From Aquamicrobium aerolatum DSM 21857 (GTDB lineage Bacteria > Pseudomonadota > Alphaproteobacteria > Rhizobiales > Rhizobiaceae), in the NCBI RefSeq assembly GCF_900113935.1, contig NZ_FORF01000003.1, forward strand, positions 171,710 through 235,709: a stretch of 64,000 nucleotides of DNA, in the 5' to 3' direction. Positions 40,302-50,091 of this stretch are shown here, piece by piece. Numbering within the stretch: the first letter of the stretch is position 1; each line of letters starts with the position of its first letter. The translations under genes and the position numbers were made by a program. The notes beneath the pieces are model-generated. The model did no database searches and was not told the origin of the DNA. It saw nothing but the letters and a program-made list of their open reading frames with translations.

Positions 40302-40556
40302 CGCTTCCGTTCCAGCCCCGGCCTGGTGCCGAATCGCACGCTTTACCAGCGCTTTAGTCAAGAAACATTAAGCGCCATGGCAAAGCAGCGTCAACGCGCC
40401 CTGAGACTCTATCCCCCGTCAATCATCGGGATAGCGGCTCAAAGCAGCCCGGAAACATGCAGTTGACGTTGACTCGGGGCGCGTGAGTGCTATGTGTCGC
40501 CTCGCTTTCCGGGCCATTCAGGGCCTTTTTTCTGCGCTGAAAAAGAGCGAGCGATC
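40302..40556 (+). promoter_or_regulatory. Divergent region DUF4164/tkt
   Basis: 255 bases between divergent genes, so it holds promoters for both zapA-DUF4164 and tkt. The sequence TTGACGTTGACTCGG at 40462-40476 could contain a -35 box for tkt. An inverted repeat (ATCCCC/GGGAT) lies near 40411-40434. Confidence 0.35.
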
Positions 40557-42548
40557 ATGACCACACGTGAACAGCACGACCGCATGGCCAATGCGATCCG
40601 TTTCCTTTCCATGGATGCGGTTGAAAAGGCGAATTCCGGCCACCCCGGCCTTCCAATGGGAGCGGCGGATATCGCCACTGTGCTCTTTACGCGCTTCCTG
40701 AACTTTGACCCGAAGAACCCGAACTGGGCAGATCGTGACCGCTTCGTGCTGTCGGCTGGCCACGGTTCGATGCTGCTTTATTCGGTGCTTTATCTGACCG
40801 GATACCCGGATATCGATCTCGACCAGATCAAGAATTTCCGCCAGCTGGGCGCCAAGACCGCGGGTCACCCGGAATATGGCTATGCCGCCGGCATCGAGAC
40901 GACGACCGGCCCTCTGGGGCAGGGGCTTGCCAATTCCGTCGGCATGGCACTGGCCGAGCGCATCCTTAATGCACGCTTCGGCGACAAGATCGTCGACCAC
41001 TACACCTATGTGCTGGCTGGCGATGGTTGCCTGATGGAAGGGATCAGCCAGGAAGCGATCTCGCTGGCAGGCCATTTGAAGCTGAACAAGCTGATCGTGT
41101 TCTGGGATGACAACAACATCTCCATCGACGGCGAGATCTCGCTGTCGGATTCGACCGACCAGCGCAAGCGCTTCGAAGCCTCCGGCTGGAATACGCTGGC
41201 AGTCGATGGCCATGATCCCGAAGCTATTGCGGCGGCAATCGAGACGGCGCAGAAGTCGGACCGTCCGACGCTGATCGCTGCCAAGACCACGATCGGCTTC
41301 GGTGCGCCGACCCGTGCCGGCACCAGCAAGGCGCATGGTTCGCCGCTCGGTGCCGAAGAAATCGCCGGCGCACGCAAGGCGCTGGGCTGGGACTACGAGC
41401 CGTTCGTGGTGCCGGACGATGTCCTCAACGCCTGGCGTGAAGCCGGTGCGCGTGGCGCAGACAAGCGTGCTGCGTGGGAAAAGCGTTTCGGCGATGCCGA
41501 CGCGATCACCAAGGGCGAGTTCGAGCGCCGGATGAAGGGCGATCTGCCTGCCGGTTTCGACCAGATGATCGTCGACTACAAGAAGACGCTTTCGGAAGAC
41601 AAGCCGAAGGTGGCAACGCGCAAGTCGTCGGAAATGGCGCTTGAGGTCATCAATGCGATGCTGCCGGAAACGATTGGCGGCTCGGCTGACCTGACCGGCT
41701 CCAATAACACCAAGACCAGCCAGACCGGCCCGATCAAGCCGGGCGATTATTCGGGCCGCTATGTCTATTACGGCATTCGCGAGCACGGCATGGCTGCGGC
41801 GATGAACGGCATGGCGCTGCATGGCGGTGTCATCCCCTATGGCGGTACCTTCATGTGCTTCTCGGACTATGCACGTCCGTCGATGCGTCTTGCATCGCTG
41901 ATGGGCATCCGTTCGATCTTCGTCATGACCCACGATTCGATCGGTCTTGGCGAAGACGGCCCGACCCACCAGCCGGTCGAGCATCTGGCCGCGCTGCGGG
42001 CGATCCCCAACCATCTCGTGCTGCGCCCGGCTGATGCCGTGGAAGCTGCCGAGGCATGGCAGATCGCGCTGGAGTCGAGCACCGCGCCTTCGACGCTCGC
42101 TCTGACCCGTCAGAACCTGCCGAGCCTGCGCACGACGCATTCGGACGAGAACCTGTCGGCCAAGGGTGCCTATGAGCTTGAGGCTGCCAGCGGCGACGCA
42201 AAAGCTACGATCTTTGCCACCGGTTCGGAGGTCGAGATCGCTGTTGCGGCACGTGCTGTGCTTGAAACCAAGGGCATTCCAGCCCGCGTCGTTTCGGTGC
42301 CGTCCTTCGAGCTGTTCCGCAAGCAGGACGATGCCTATCGCGCATCGGTGCTTGGCGCAGCGCCGGTGAAGCTGGCCGTCGAGGCAGGCATTCGCCAGGG
42401 CTGGGACGAGATCATCGGTTCTGATGGTCTGTTCGTCGGGATGACGGGCTTTGGCGCCAGCGCGCCGATCGAGGATCTCTACAAGCATTTCGGCATCACT
42501 GCCGAGGCGATTGTGGCTGCTGTCGAAGGCAAGCTCGCCAAAGCATAA
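40557..42548 (+). CDS. tkt: Transketolase
   Basis: TPP-dependent enzyme of the pentose phosphate and Calvin-type pathways, 663 residues. TPP site: [53 protein letters not shown]. The pyrimidine domain has [20 protein letters not shown] and the catalytic-site [16 protein letters not shown]. It opens the carbon block tkt-gap-pgk-fda. A long hairpin follows. Confidence 0.97.
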   Translation: MTTREQHDRMANAIRFLSMDAVEKANSGHPGLPMGAADIATVLFTRFLNFDPKNPNWADRDRFVLSAGHGSMLLYSVLYLTGYPDIDLDQIKNFRQLGAKTAGHPEYGYAAGIETTTGPLGQGLANSVGMALAERILNARFGDKIVDHYTYVLAGDGCLMEGISQEAISLAGHLKLNKLIVFWDDNNISIDGEISLSDSTDQRKRFEASGWNTLAVDGHDPEAIAAAIETAQKSDRPTLIAAKTTIGFGAPTRAGTSKAHGSPLGAEEIAGARKALGWDYEPFVVPDDVLNAWREAGARGADKRAAWEKRFGDADAITKGEFERRMKGDLPAGFDQMIVDYKKTLSEDKPKVATRKSSEMALEVINAMLPETIGGSADLTGSNNTKTSQTGPIKPGDYSGRYVYYGIREHGMAAAMNGMALHGGVIPYGGTFMCFSDYARPSMRLASLMGIRSIFVMTHDSIGLGEDGPTHQPVEHLAALRAIPNHLVLRPADAVEAAEAWQIALESSTAPSTLALTRQNLPSLRTTHSDENLSAKGAYELEAASGDAKATIFATGSEVEIAVAARAVLETKGIPARVVSVPSFELFRKQDDAYRASVLGAAPVKLAVEAGIRQGWDEIIGSDGLFVGMTGFGASAPIEDLYKHFGITAEAIVAAVEGKLAKA

Positions 42549-42572
42549 GCCCGTAACGGGACCAATCATTCG

Positions 42573-42620
42573 AGCGGGAGCAGCCGCGTTCAGGTGAACG
42601 CAAAACGGCTGCTCCCGCTT
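42573..42620 (+). terminator. Hairpin terminator after tkt
   Basis: A perfect 14-bp stem, arms AGCGGGAGCAGCCG (42573-42586) and its complement at 42606-42619, with a 19-base loop. The following T-tract is weak (TGTGTTTT). Confidence 0.65.
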
Positions 42621-42805
42621 GTGTTTTGCGGCTGCATCCACAGGGGTTTGCGGGTTTCCATTGGGCCAGAAGTCGCTCTAATCGGTTTTATCCGGGCAGG
42701 CGCTGGATTCTTCCTCGGTGCGCCGCTATGGAACGCTCAGTTGGCCGCAAACCTTGGCGTTTGCGTAGCCTGAAAGAGCTTTTTCAGCACTCGGGAGACC
42801 GCTTC

Positions 42806-43816
42806 ATGACCGTAAAAGTCGCTATTAACGGGTTTGGCCGCATCGGCCGCAACATCCTTCGCGCCATCTACGAGAGCGGTCGCAAGGACATCGACATCGT
42901 TGCGATCAACGATCTCGGACCGGTTGAGACCAACGCACATCTGCTGCGCTATGACAGCGTGCATGGCCGCTTCCCGAGCGAAGTGAAGGTCGACGGAAAC
43001 ACCATCCAGGTCGGTTCGGATTCTTTCAAGGTATTTGCCGAGCGCGATCCTGCCAATCTGCCATGGGGCGAGCTTGGTGTTGACATCGTGATGGAATGCA
43101 CGGGCATCTTCACCTCCAAGGAGAAGGCGTCGGCGCATCTGAAGGCAGGCGCAAAGCGCGTGCTGGTGTCGGCTCCGGCTGACAATGCCGATCTGACCGT
43201 CGTCTATGGCGTCAACCACGACAAGCTCACCTCGGAGCACATCGTCGTCTCCAACGCTTCGTGCACCACCAACTGCCTGGCGCCGGTCGCCAAGGTGCTG
43301 AACGACACGTTCGGCATCACCAAGGGCTTCATGACCACGGTTCACGCCTATACGGGCGACCAGCCGACCCTCGACACGATGCACAAGGATCTCTATCGCG
43401 CCCGCGCTGCAGCGGTGTCGATGATCCCGACCTCGACCGGTGCGGCCAAGGCCGTCGGCCTGGTGCTGCCGGAACTTGCCGGCAAGCTCGATGGCGTGTC
43501 GATCCGCGTGCCGACCCCGAATGTTTCGGTGGTGGATTTCAAGTTCGTGCCGAGCCGCAAGGTGACGGTCGAGGAAGTCAACGCAGCATTGATGGCTGCC
43601 GCCGATGGCCCGCTGAAGGGCGTTCTTGCCTATACAGATGAGCCGCTGGTTTCGATCGACCTCAACCACAACCCGGCATCCTCGACCTTTGCGCTCGACC
43701 AGACCAAGGTCATCGACGGCGATCTGGTGCGTGTGATGTCGTGGTACGACAACGAATGGGGCTTCTCGAACCGCATGGCTGACACCGCCATCGCATTCGC
43801 GAAGACATTCGCCTGA
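42806..43816 (+). CDS. gap: Glyceraldehyde-3-phosphate dehydrogenase, type I
   Basis: NAD-dependent phosphorylating dehydrogenase, 336 residues from the ATG at 42806 (GGGAGACCGCTTC in front). NAD site [14 protein letters not shown]; catalytic cysteine in [13 protein letters not shown]; the substrate histidine in [12 protein letters not shown]-terminal [13 protein letters not shown]. pgk follows 21 bases downstream, so co-transcription is likely. Confidence 0.97.
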   Translation: MTVKVAINGFGRIGRNILRAIYESGRKDIDIVAINDLGPVETNAHLLRYDSVHGRFPSEVKVDGNTIQVGSDSFKVFAERDPANLPWGELGVDIVMECTGIFTSKEKASAHLKAGAKRVLVSAPADNADLTVVYGVNHDKLTSEHIVVSNASCTTNCLAPVAKVLNDTFGITKGFMTTVHAYTGDQPTLDTMHKDLYRARAAAVSMIPTSTGAAKAVGLVLPELAGKLDGVSIRVPTPNVSVVDFKFVPSRKVTVEEVNAALMAAADGPLKGVLAYTDEPLVSIDLNHNPASSTFALDQTKVIDGDLVRVMSWYDNEWGFSNRMADTAIAFAKTFA

Positions 43817-43837
43817 TCGCATAGTGGAGAAGTGAAG

Positions 43838-45031
43838 ATGGCTGGGTTCCACACGCTCGACGACGCCGACGTTTCCGGCAAGCGGGTTCTGGTCCGTGTA
43901 GACCTGAACGTGCCGATGCAGGACGGTCACGTCACCGATACGACGCGCATCGAGCGTGTTGCGCCCACCATCACCGAACTCAGCGACAAGGGCGCGAAGG
44001 TTGTTCTTCTCGCCCATTTCGGCCGCCCCAAGGGCGAGCCCAACGCCGAATTCTCGCTGGCGCAGATCGCGCGGGCAACCGAAGAAGTGCTTGGCAAGCC
44101 GGTTGCTTTTGCCGCCGATTGCATCGGGCCCGAGGCGGAAAAGGCTGTCGCCGATCTTGAGATCGGCGGCGTGCTGCTGCTTGAAAACACGCGCTTCCAT
44201 AAGGGCGAAGAAAAGAACGACGCAGAATTTGCCAGGGCACTGGCCGCCAATGGCGATGTCTATGTCAACGACGCCTTTTCTGCCGCGCATCGCGCGCATG
44301 CGTCGACGGAAGGACTGGCGCGTCTGTTGCCGGCCTATGCCGGTCGCACGATGCAGGCCGAACTGGAGGCGCTGGAAAAGGGCCTTGGCAAGCCGGTGAA
44401 GCCGGTTGTCGCCATTGTCGGCGGGGCCAAGGTTTCGACCAAGATCGACCTGTTGATGAACCTCGTCAAAAAGGTCGATGCGCTGGTGATCGGTGGCGGC
44501 ATGGCCAACACTTTTCTGGCCGCGCGCGGTACCGATGTCGGCAAATCGCTGTGCGAGCACGATCTGGCGGCGACCGCCAAGCAGATCATGATCGAGGCGG
44601 CGACGGCAGGTTGCGCTATCGTGCTGCCGACCGACGCGGTGGTTGCAAAGGAATTCAAGGCGAATGCCGCCAATGAGGTCGTCGACGTCAATGCCGTGCC
44701 CGCCGACGGCATGATCCTCGACGTCGGCCCAAAGACCGTCGAAGCGATCAATGGCTGGATCGCCAAGGCGCAGACTCTGGTCTGGAACGGCCCGTTGGGC
44801 GCGTTCGAGATCGCGCCATTTGATGCGGCGACGGTTGCGGCAGCACAATTCGCGGCTGAGGAGACGAAGGCCGGCAAGCTGGTTTCTGTGGCTGGTGGCG
44901 GCGATACGGTCGCTGCGCTGAACCATGCAGGCGTTGCCGACGACTTCACCTATATTTCCACGGCTGGCGGCGCTTTCCTTGAATGGATGGAAGGCAAGGA
45001 CTTGCCGGGCGTGACCGCGCTGTCGAAATAA
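43838..45031 (+). CDS. pgk: Phosphoglycerate kinase
   Basis: Glycolytic kinase, 397 residues. The ATG at 43838 follows GGAGAAGTGAAG. Motifs: [56 protein letters not shown], and at the C-terminus [12 protein letters not shown] and the [11 protein letters not shown] phosphate region. Ends a gap-pgk operon. Confidence 0.97.
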   Translation: MAGFHTLDDADVSGKRVLVRVDLNVPMQDGHVTDTTRIERVAPTITELSDKGAKVVLLAHFGRPKGEPNAEFSLAQIARATEEVLGKPVAFAADCIGPEAEKAVADLEIGGVLLLENTRFHKGEEKNDAEFARALAANGDVYVNDAFSAAHRAHASTEGLARLLPAYAGRTMQAELEALEKGLGKPVKPVVAIVGGAKVSTKIDLLMNLVKKVDALVIGGGMANTFLAARGTDVGKSLCEHDLAATAKQIMIEAATAGCAIVLPTDAVVAKEFKANAANEVVDVNAVPADGMILDVGPKTVEAINGWIAKAQTLVWNGPLGAFEIAPFDAATVAAAQFAAEETKAGKLVSVAGGGDTVAALNHAGVADDFTYISTAGGAFLEWMEGKDLPGVTALSK

Positions 45032-45333
45032 GGCGCGGCTGAAAATTCTGCGCGGGTCCGGTGACATTGTCGGACCGCGCTGCATCTCAAGATGATTTCA
45101 TTCTATACTTGCAATCAGCCTGCGCATCAGGATTGCGTGCGCATTATTGCGTTGCTGGTGTGACATGTGCCAGTCGCGAGGCCGCGATGGAAGCAAGACT
45201 GCATGGGTGGTTACCCGCGCCTGTTACTTAAACATTTGAAATTGCTTTCAATCGATTCGAAATAGGCGGTTCCATTCCGTTCAATTGTCGCTTCTGCTAA
45301 GCCGCTGTCATTAGCAAAAATAAGGAGGCTGTA
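45032..45333 (+). promoter_or_regulatory. 302-bp region between pgk and fda
   Basis: No gene seen. A GC-rich hairpin at 45050-45080 (GCGCGG/CCGCGC) without a T run may weaken transcription out of pgk. AAGGAGG at 45322-45328 is a strong ribosome-binding site for the aldolase, and AT-rich sequence at 45225-45290 is the probable promoter. Confidence 0.4.
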
Positions 45334-46245
45334 ATGAGCGAACGTCGCGACGACATGGTGCAGGCTATGACGGCACAGGCTGCCGGCAAGGATGGCTTCA
45401 TCGCCGCGCTCGATCAATCGGGTGGCTCCACCCCCAAGGCCCTCAAACTTTACGGTGTCGAGGAAGGCGCCTGGTCGGATGAGGCCGGGATGTACGATCT
45501 GATCCACCAGATGCGTACGCGCATCATCAAGTCGCCCGCCTTCACCGGCGACAAGGTGATGGGTGCGATCCTGTTCGAGCAGACGATGGACCGCGACGTC
45601 GACGGCACGCCTACGGCGCAGTATCTGTGGGAAAAGCGCGGCGTGGTTCCGTTCCTGAAGGTCGACAAGGGCCTTGCCGACGAGAAGGACGGCGTCAAGC
45701 TGATGAAGCCAATGCCGGAACTCGACGCGCTGCTGGAGCGCGCAGTGGCGCATGGCGTTTTCGGCACCAAGATGCGCTCGGTGATCGATGCCGCCAATCC
45801 TGCTGGCATTGCCGCCGTTGTGGCGCAGCAGTTCGAAGTGGGCAACCAGATCCTTGGCCACGGCCTTGTGCCGATCATCGAGCCGGAAGTGACCATCTCG
45901 ATTGCTGACAAGGCGGAGGCTGAAGATATTCTTCTCGCCGAGATCCAGAAGAATCTGGATAAGGTTCCGGCAGGCAAGCAGATCATGCTCAAGCTGACGC
46001 TGCCGACCAAGGCCAATCTCTACAAGCCGCTGATCGACGATCCGCGCGTGATGCGTGTGGTGGCGCTGTCGGGCGGATATTCGCGTGATGACGCCAACGC
46101 CATGCTGGCTCAGAATGACGGTATGATCGCCAGCTTCTCGCGCGCGCTGACCGAAGGCCTGTCGGCAAAGCAGAGCGACGCCGAATTTGACGCAATGCTC
46201 GGCTCGGCGATCGACAGCATCTTCGAGGCCTCCCGCAAGGCCTGA
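45334..46245 (+). CDS. fda: Class I fructose-bisphosphate aldolase
   Basis: Cleaves fructose 1,6-bisphosphate through a lysine Schiff base. It is 303 residues, the bacterial class I type (FdaB-like) with [35 protein letters not shown] and IIEPEVTIS, then [17 protein letters not shown]. This differs from the zinc-dependent class II enzyme. It lies at the end of the carbon block. Confidence 0.94.
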   Translation: MSERRDDMVQAMTAQAAGKDGFIAALDQSGGSTPKALKLYGVEEGAWSDEAGMYDLIHQMRTRIIKSPAFTGDKVMGAILFEQTMDRDVDGTPTAQYLWEKRGVVPFLKVDKGLADEKDGVKLMKPMPELDALLERAVAHGVFGTKMRSVIDAANPAGIAAVVAQQFEVGNQILGHGLVPIIEPEVTISIADKAEAEDILLAEIQKNLDKVPAGKQIMLKLTLPTKANLYKPLIDDPRVMRVVALSGGYSRDDANAMLAQNDGMIASFSRALTEGLSAKQSDAEFDAMLGSAIDSIFEASRKA

Positions 46246-46293
46246 TGCTGTAAAGCTCAACCGGCTGCCGAAAGCGGCCGGTCAGAATTGAGG

Positions 46294-46322
46294 GCGACGC
46301 TGCGGATGATCCGCGGCGTCGC
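46294..46322. terminator. Bidirectional hairpin between fda and a convergent small gene
   Basis: Arms GCGACGC and GCGTCGC extended by GCGGA/TCCGC give a long stem at 46294-46322, between two convergent genes. T runs are poor on both strands, so efficiency is uncertain. Confidence 0.5.
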
Positions 46323-46330
46323 TCGCTTTG

Positions 46331-46486
46331 TTAGTGGCTGAGCCCGGCGGTGACCACGATGAGCGCCAGCGCCATGACCGCGAGCTTCCAGAAGTCAGCG
46401 CGCCGCTTGAGGCCGGGCAGGCCCAGCGGCTTTATGATCTGGATGACCATCAGGCCAATGATCACGAGCGACAATATTTTGGTCAT
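46331..46486 (-). CDS. Conserved 51-residue membrane protein
   Basis: Starts MTKILSLVIIGLMVIQIIKPLGLPG and continues LKRRADFWKLAVMALALIVVTAGLSH, giving two membrane helices separated by a basic loop (KRRADF). No function is known to me. The length, topology and clean start argue for a real gene; it converges with fda. Confidence 0.7.
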   Translation of the reverse strand: MTKILSLVIIGLMVIQIIKPLGLPGLKRRADFWKLAVMALALIVVTAGLSH

Positions 46487-46630
46487 GCGCGAGCGCCTTT
46501 GGATGCAATTCGGCTCGTTTGAGCAGTAACGCGCCCCTGTGTCAAAGTGGCTTTGCATGCCGTGCGCTCTGGACGCTGGGTTACGAGCGCCACATACTCC
46601 AGATTGCGAGAACACAGGGAGGAAACTGGA

Positions 46631-47074
46631 GTGCCATCGCGTTATCAGGAAGTATATGCCGCCTGGCAGAAAGACCCGGAAGCTTTCTGGGCCGAAGCAG
46701 CCGAACAGATCGACTGGGTCAACAAGCCGACCAGAATTTTCGACCCGGAACAGGGCGCGTTTGGGCGCTGGTTCGTCGATGGCACCTGCAACGCCTGTTT
46801 CAACGCCGTGGACCGACACGTTGCCAATGGCCGCGCTGATCAGCCGGCGCTGATCTATGACAGCCCGGTGACGGGAGCCAAGCGCAGTTTCACCTATCTG
46901 CAGATGCAGGAGGAAGTCGTGGCGCTGGCCGCTGTGCTGCGGGCGCAGGGCGTGCGCAAGGGTGACATTGTCATCATCTACATGCCGATGATCCCGCAGG
47001 CCGTGTTTGCAATGCTTGCCTGTGCGCGTCTCGGGGCTTCTGTGGTTGCCGCCCGTGATGCAAGAAGTTTATGA
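46631..47074 (+). pseudogene. prpE: 5' fragment of propionyl-CoA synthetase, interrupted by an IS element
   Basis: Opens at GTG 46631 behind GGGAGGAAACT, with the N-terminal domain of the AMP-forming acyl-CoA synthetase (MPSRYQEVYAAWQKDPEAFW, CFNAVDRHVANGRADQPALIYDSPV, IIYMPMIPQAVFAMLACARLGA). The authentic coding sequence ends at 47038, where the element begins; 12 IS-encoded codons follow before the stop at 47072-47074. This part lacks all of the ATP-binding motifs, so it cannot be active alone. Confidence 0.9.
47043..47054. repeat. IS terminal inverted repeat (transposase 3' side)
   Basis: TGGTTGCCGCCC, four bases inside the element end; complement of the copy at 48411-48422. Confidence 0.9.
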
Positions 47075-47270
47075 GCCATTGGGTGTGATCGAGTGCGGTC
47101 TTCTGTCAGGCCTTCACATGCGGCACTTTCGAAGCCGCTGGCCGATATGGTGATCAGCGGATCAGGTCCAAATCTATTCAGCGAGCTGAATGGCTCCTAG
47201 CCCCGAACTGGTTTTCCTGATCCAGATCTGTTCGATCATTTTGCCCATATGGGTCGTCGACTTCTCACAC
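47060..47270 (-). ncRNA. Candidate bridge/seek RNA of the IS1111-type element
   Basis: This non-coding stretch 3' of the transposase, read on the minus strand, holds GAACAG (complement at 47228-47233), then a hairpin CTGG/CCAG (complement at 47208-47225), then TCGGGGCT (complement at 47199-47206). GAACAG equals the left half of the insertion target plus core AG, and TCGGGGCT is the complement of core plus right half, in the order seen in the IS621 bridge RNA. A second hairpin, ATTCAG-CTCG-CTGAAT, follows. Farther 3', ACAGAAG (complement at 47100-47106) matches the element's own right end with the core. Boundaries are approximate. Confidence 0.5.
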
Positions 47271-47310
47271 CTCCGTTACCGGAACCAATCTGCCTCGTGC
47301 TGCACTTCTG

Positions 47311-48342
47311 TCACGCAAACGCAGACTGTGCCGGTTTCTCATAATCCTTCTTCTTCGTCATCATGGCCCAGATCCCCCGCGCCATTTTGTTCGCCAACGC
47401 GATCGCCACAAGCATTCTCGGCTTTCTGGCCAGCATCCGAGACAGCCATGACCCATCTGGAATCTTCTTTCGCCCGAGCCAGTTCAATCGAGACATCGCG
47501 CCCATGATCAGCAACCGCCGGATGTCGGCCTGTCCGGCCTTCGAGATGCGCCCGAGACGCTCTTTTCCTCCTGACGAATGCTGCCGTGGCACCAAGCCCA
47601 ACCACGCCGCGAAGTCTCGACCGCGTCGGAAGCTCTCCATTGGCGGCGCGAAGGCCTCAACGGCCAACGCGCTCACCGGACCCACCCCTGGCATCGTTTG
47701 CAACCGGCGCGCAGTATCCGTCTGTGTTGCCAAAGCGCCAATCTGTTTAGTTCTGGCCTCGATCCGCTGCGTCTTCTCGCAAATCTGCAGGAGAAGATCG
47801 CGGCACTCTTCGCGAACCAGACTTGGAAGATCGCTGTTCTCGGCCTCGACGATCGCTTCAACCCGCGCCAAATGCACGATGCCCTGCGGGGTCGGATGCC
47901 CGAATTCGTAAAGGACCGAGCGCAGTGCGTTCACTAGCTCTGTGCGCTGACGCACAAGTCGTTCTCTTCCACGGAAAAGAAGCGCTCTCGCTTGCTGTTC
48001 CTCTGCCTTCGGCGTGATGAAACGCATCTCAGGTCGCTGTGCAGCGATAACAATCGCTTCGGCATCCGCAGCATCGTTCTTCTGGCGCTTCACGAAAGGC
48101 CGCACATACTGAGGTGCGATCAGCTTTACCTCATGGCCGTATTTGGCTATCTCACGAGCCCAATAGTGTGCGCTGCCGCAGGCTTCCATCACCACGATTG
48201 CTCTTGGATGCCCCGACATAAAACTGCGGAAGTGTATCCGCGATAGCTTCTTGCGGAACTTGAGTTCGCCTGTCATCGAAGTTCCATGCACTTGGAATAC
48301 GTTCTTTGCCAGGTCGATCCCAATCATTGTCGCCGTCGTCAT
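47311..48342 (-). CDS. IS110-family transposase
   Basis: 343 residues from the ATG at 48342, preceded by GGAAGGA. N-terminal RuvC-like DEDD domain: MIGIDLAKNVFQVHG (Asp), VVMEACGSAHYWARE (Glu), RQKNDAADAEAIVIA (Asp pair). C-terminal transposase domain: TMPGVGPVSALAVEAF and the catalytic serine region RQHSSGGKERLGRISKAGQADIRRLLI. All key residues are present, so it looks active. Family members are guided by a small element-encoded RNA. Confidence 0.95.
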   Translation of the reverse strand: MTTATMIGIDLAKNVFQVHGTSMTGELKFRKKLSRIHFRSFMSGHPRAIVVMEACGSAHYWAREIAKYGHEVKLIAPQYVRPFVKRQKNDAADAEAIVIAAQRPEMRFITPKAEEQQARALLFRGRERLVRQRTELVNALRSVLYEFGHPTPQGIVHLARVEAIVEAENSDLPSLVREECRDLLLQICEKTQRIEARTKQIGALATQTDTARRLQTMPGVGPVSALAVEAFAPPMESFRRGRDFAAWLGLVPRQHSSGGKERLGRISKAGQADIRRLLIMGAMSRLNWLGRKKIPDGSWLSRMLARKPRMLVAIALANKMARGIWAMMTKKKDYEKPAQSAFA

Positions 48343-48410
48343 CTTCGCCGTCCTTCCCATCTTGGCGGAACTAGGCCGACAATCCTCCAACAGGAATTGT
48401 CGGATGGGTA

Positions 48411-48422
48411 GGGCGGCAACCA
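48411..48422. repeat. IS terminal inverted repeat (transposase 5' side)
   Basis: GGGCGGCAACCA, eight bases inside the element end at 48430. Confidence 0.9.
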
Positions 48423-48430
48423 CTCCATCT

Positions 48431-49930
48431 GTTCATTCGGTGGTGTTCGGTGGCTTTGCAGCGAAAGAGCTCGCCACGCGCATCAACGATGCCAAGCCGG
48501 TGCTGATCGTCTCCGCCTCATGCGGCATCGAACCGGGGCGGATCGTTGCCTACAAGCCGCTTCTCGACGCTGCGATCGAAATGGCGAACCACAAGGTGGA
48601 ACGCTGCGTGATCTTCGAGCGCGAGCAGCAGGGTTGCGAGCTGGTAGCAGGGCGAGACATCGATTACGCCGATGCGGTGGCGCAGGCGAAGGCCGACGGC
48701 GCAGAGGTGGAGTGCGTGCCGGTGGCCGCGACCGATCCGCTCTATGTCCTCTACACTTCAGGCACCACCGGTCAGCCAAAGGGCGTGGTGCGCGACACAG
48801 GCGGCCATCTGGTGTCGCTGAGATGGTCGATGTGGAACGAGTTCGGCATCGCGCCGGGCGAGGTTTTCTGGGCGGCGTCGGATGTGGGCTGGGTCGTGGG
48901 CCATTCCTACATCGTCTATGCGCCGTTGCTCCACGGCTGCACAACAGTGCTGTTTGAAGGCAAGCCGGTAGGAACGCCGGATGCTGGCACCTATTGGCGC
49001 GTGATCGAGGACCACGGGGTCGTCGCACTGTTCACCGCGCCGACGGCGTTCCGCGCGATCAAGGGACAAGACCCCAAGGGTGAGTTCGTTCGCAAATATG
49101 ATCTGTCGACGTTCCGCACGCTGTTTCTCGCCGGCGAAAGGGCTGACCCCGAAACGGTCAAATGGGCAGAGGCCCAGCTTGGCGTGCCGGTGATCGACCA
49201 TTGGTGGCAAACGGAAACCGGATCGCCGATCAGCCACAACCCGGTTGGCCTCGGTCAGCTGCCGGTGAAGTATGGTTCGCCGGCGGTGCCGATGCCGGGC
49301 TATGACGTGCGGGTGGTGGATGATAGCGGCACCGAGGTTGCGCGTGGCACGCTGGGCAATGTCGTGATCAAGCTGCCCTTGCCGCCCGGTTGCCTGCCGA
49401 CGCTGTGGCAGGCCGAGCAGCGCTTTGTCGATTCCTATCTCAGTGAGTTTCCCGGCTACTACAAGACTGGCGATGCCGGTTATATCGATGACGACAATTA
49501 CCTGTTCATCATGGCGCGTACGGACGACATCATCAACGTTGCCGGTCATCGTCTTTCGACCGGCGCGATGGAGGAAGTCCTGGCCGAGCACCCGGACGTC
49601 GCCGAATGTGCGGTCGTTGGTATTCATGACGAGATGAAGGGCCAGATTCCTTGCGGTTTTGTCGTCCTGAACGCGGGCGCTTCACGTGATGCAGCTGAAA
49701 TCGAGCGCGAGGCGGTTGCGCTGATGCGCGAGCGCATCGGGCCGGTTGCCGCATTCAAGTCGGTGGTGACCGTCTCGCGTCTGCCCAAGACCAGATCGGG
49801 AAAGATCCTGCGTGCCACGATGCAGAAGATCGCGGACCACGACGATTGGGCCGTGCCGGCAACGATTGATGACCCCGCGGTCCTCGACGAAATCAGCGCA
49901 GCGTTGCGCAGCAAGGGCATCGGCGTCTGA
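48431..49930 (+). pseudogene. prpE: 3' fragment of propionyl-CoA synthetase
   Basis: Continues the interrupted gene from VHSVVFGGFAAKELATRINDA to the stop at 49930. It holds the main ATP/AMP motif YVLYTSGTTGQPKGVVRDTGG, WWQTETGSPI, YYKTGDAGYIDDDNYLFIMARTDDIINVAGHRLSTGAMEE and the conserved lysine in PKTRSGKILRATM. Joining 46631-47038 to 48431-49930 gives 636 codons with no frameshift or stop, so the gene was intact before insertion. The open frame extends into the element, but a functional fragment product is unlikely. Confidence 0.92.
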
Positions 49931-50091
49931 CAGGTGAAGGTTGAGGGGCGCCTGCCGGTCTCGGCAGGCGTTTCCCGAGCTTGGTTTGGGGTTCCATTTC
50001 CGGAGCTGATGGGGTAGACGGGCGACCCCTTCCCAATTTTCTTCGCACCGGCGTTTTCTGCGTCTGCAGCGAAGCCATGCGAGCAGTTTTC

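Larger units (their letters stand above)
47039..48430 (-). mobile_element. IS110-family (IS1111 group) insertion sequence in prpE
   Basis: 1392 bp, carrying a 343-residue DEDD transposase on the minus strand. Terminal 12-bp inverted repeats (TGGTTGCCGCCC at 47043-47054, its complement at 48411-48422) sit slightly inside the ends (4 and 8 bases), as in the IS1111 group. Both junctions carry the dinucleotide CT and there is no longer target duplication, consistent with site-specific recombination at a CT core. The non-coding part is long on the transposase 3' side (about 270 bp) and short on the 5' side (about 88 bp), the layout expected for the IS1111 group. Confidence 0.92.

Noticed and set aside
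40302..40556. 6S RNA next to zapA
   Set aside because: 6S RNA often lies near zapA, but I could not see its long central-bubble hairpin here or in the 2-base gap on the other side.
40518..42641. 707-codon minus-strand frame
   Set aside because: Antisense to transketolase.
42737..45085. 782-codon minus-strand frame
   Set aside because: Antisense to gap and pgk.
47303..47313. Another CAGAAG near the transposase stop considered as a donor guide
   Set aside because: It overlaps the coding end and lies on the wrong side of the target guides; the copy at 47100-47106 fits the order better.
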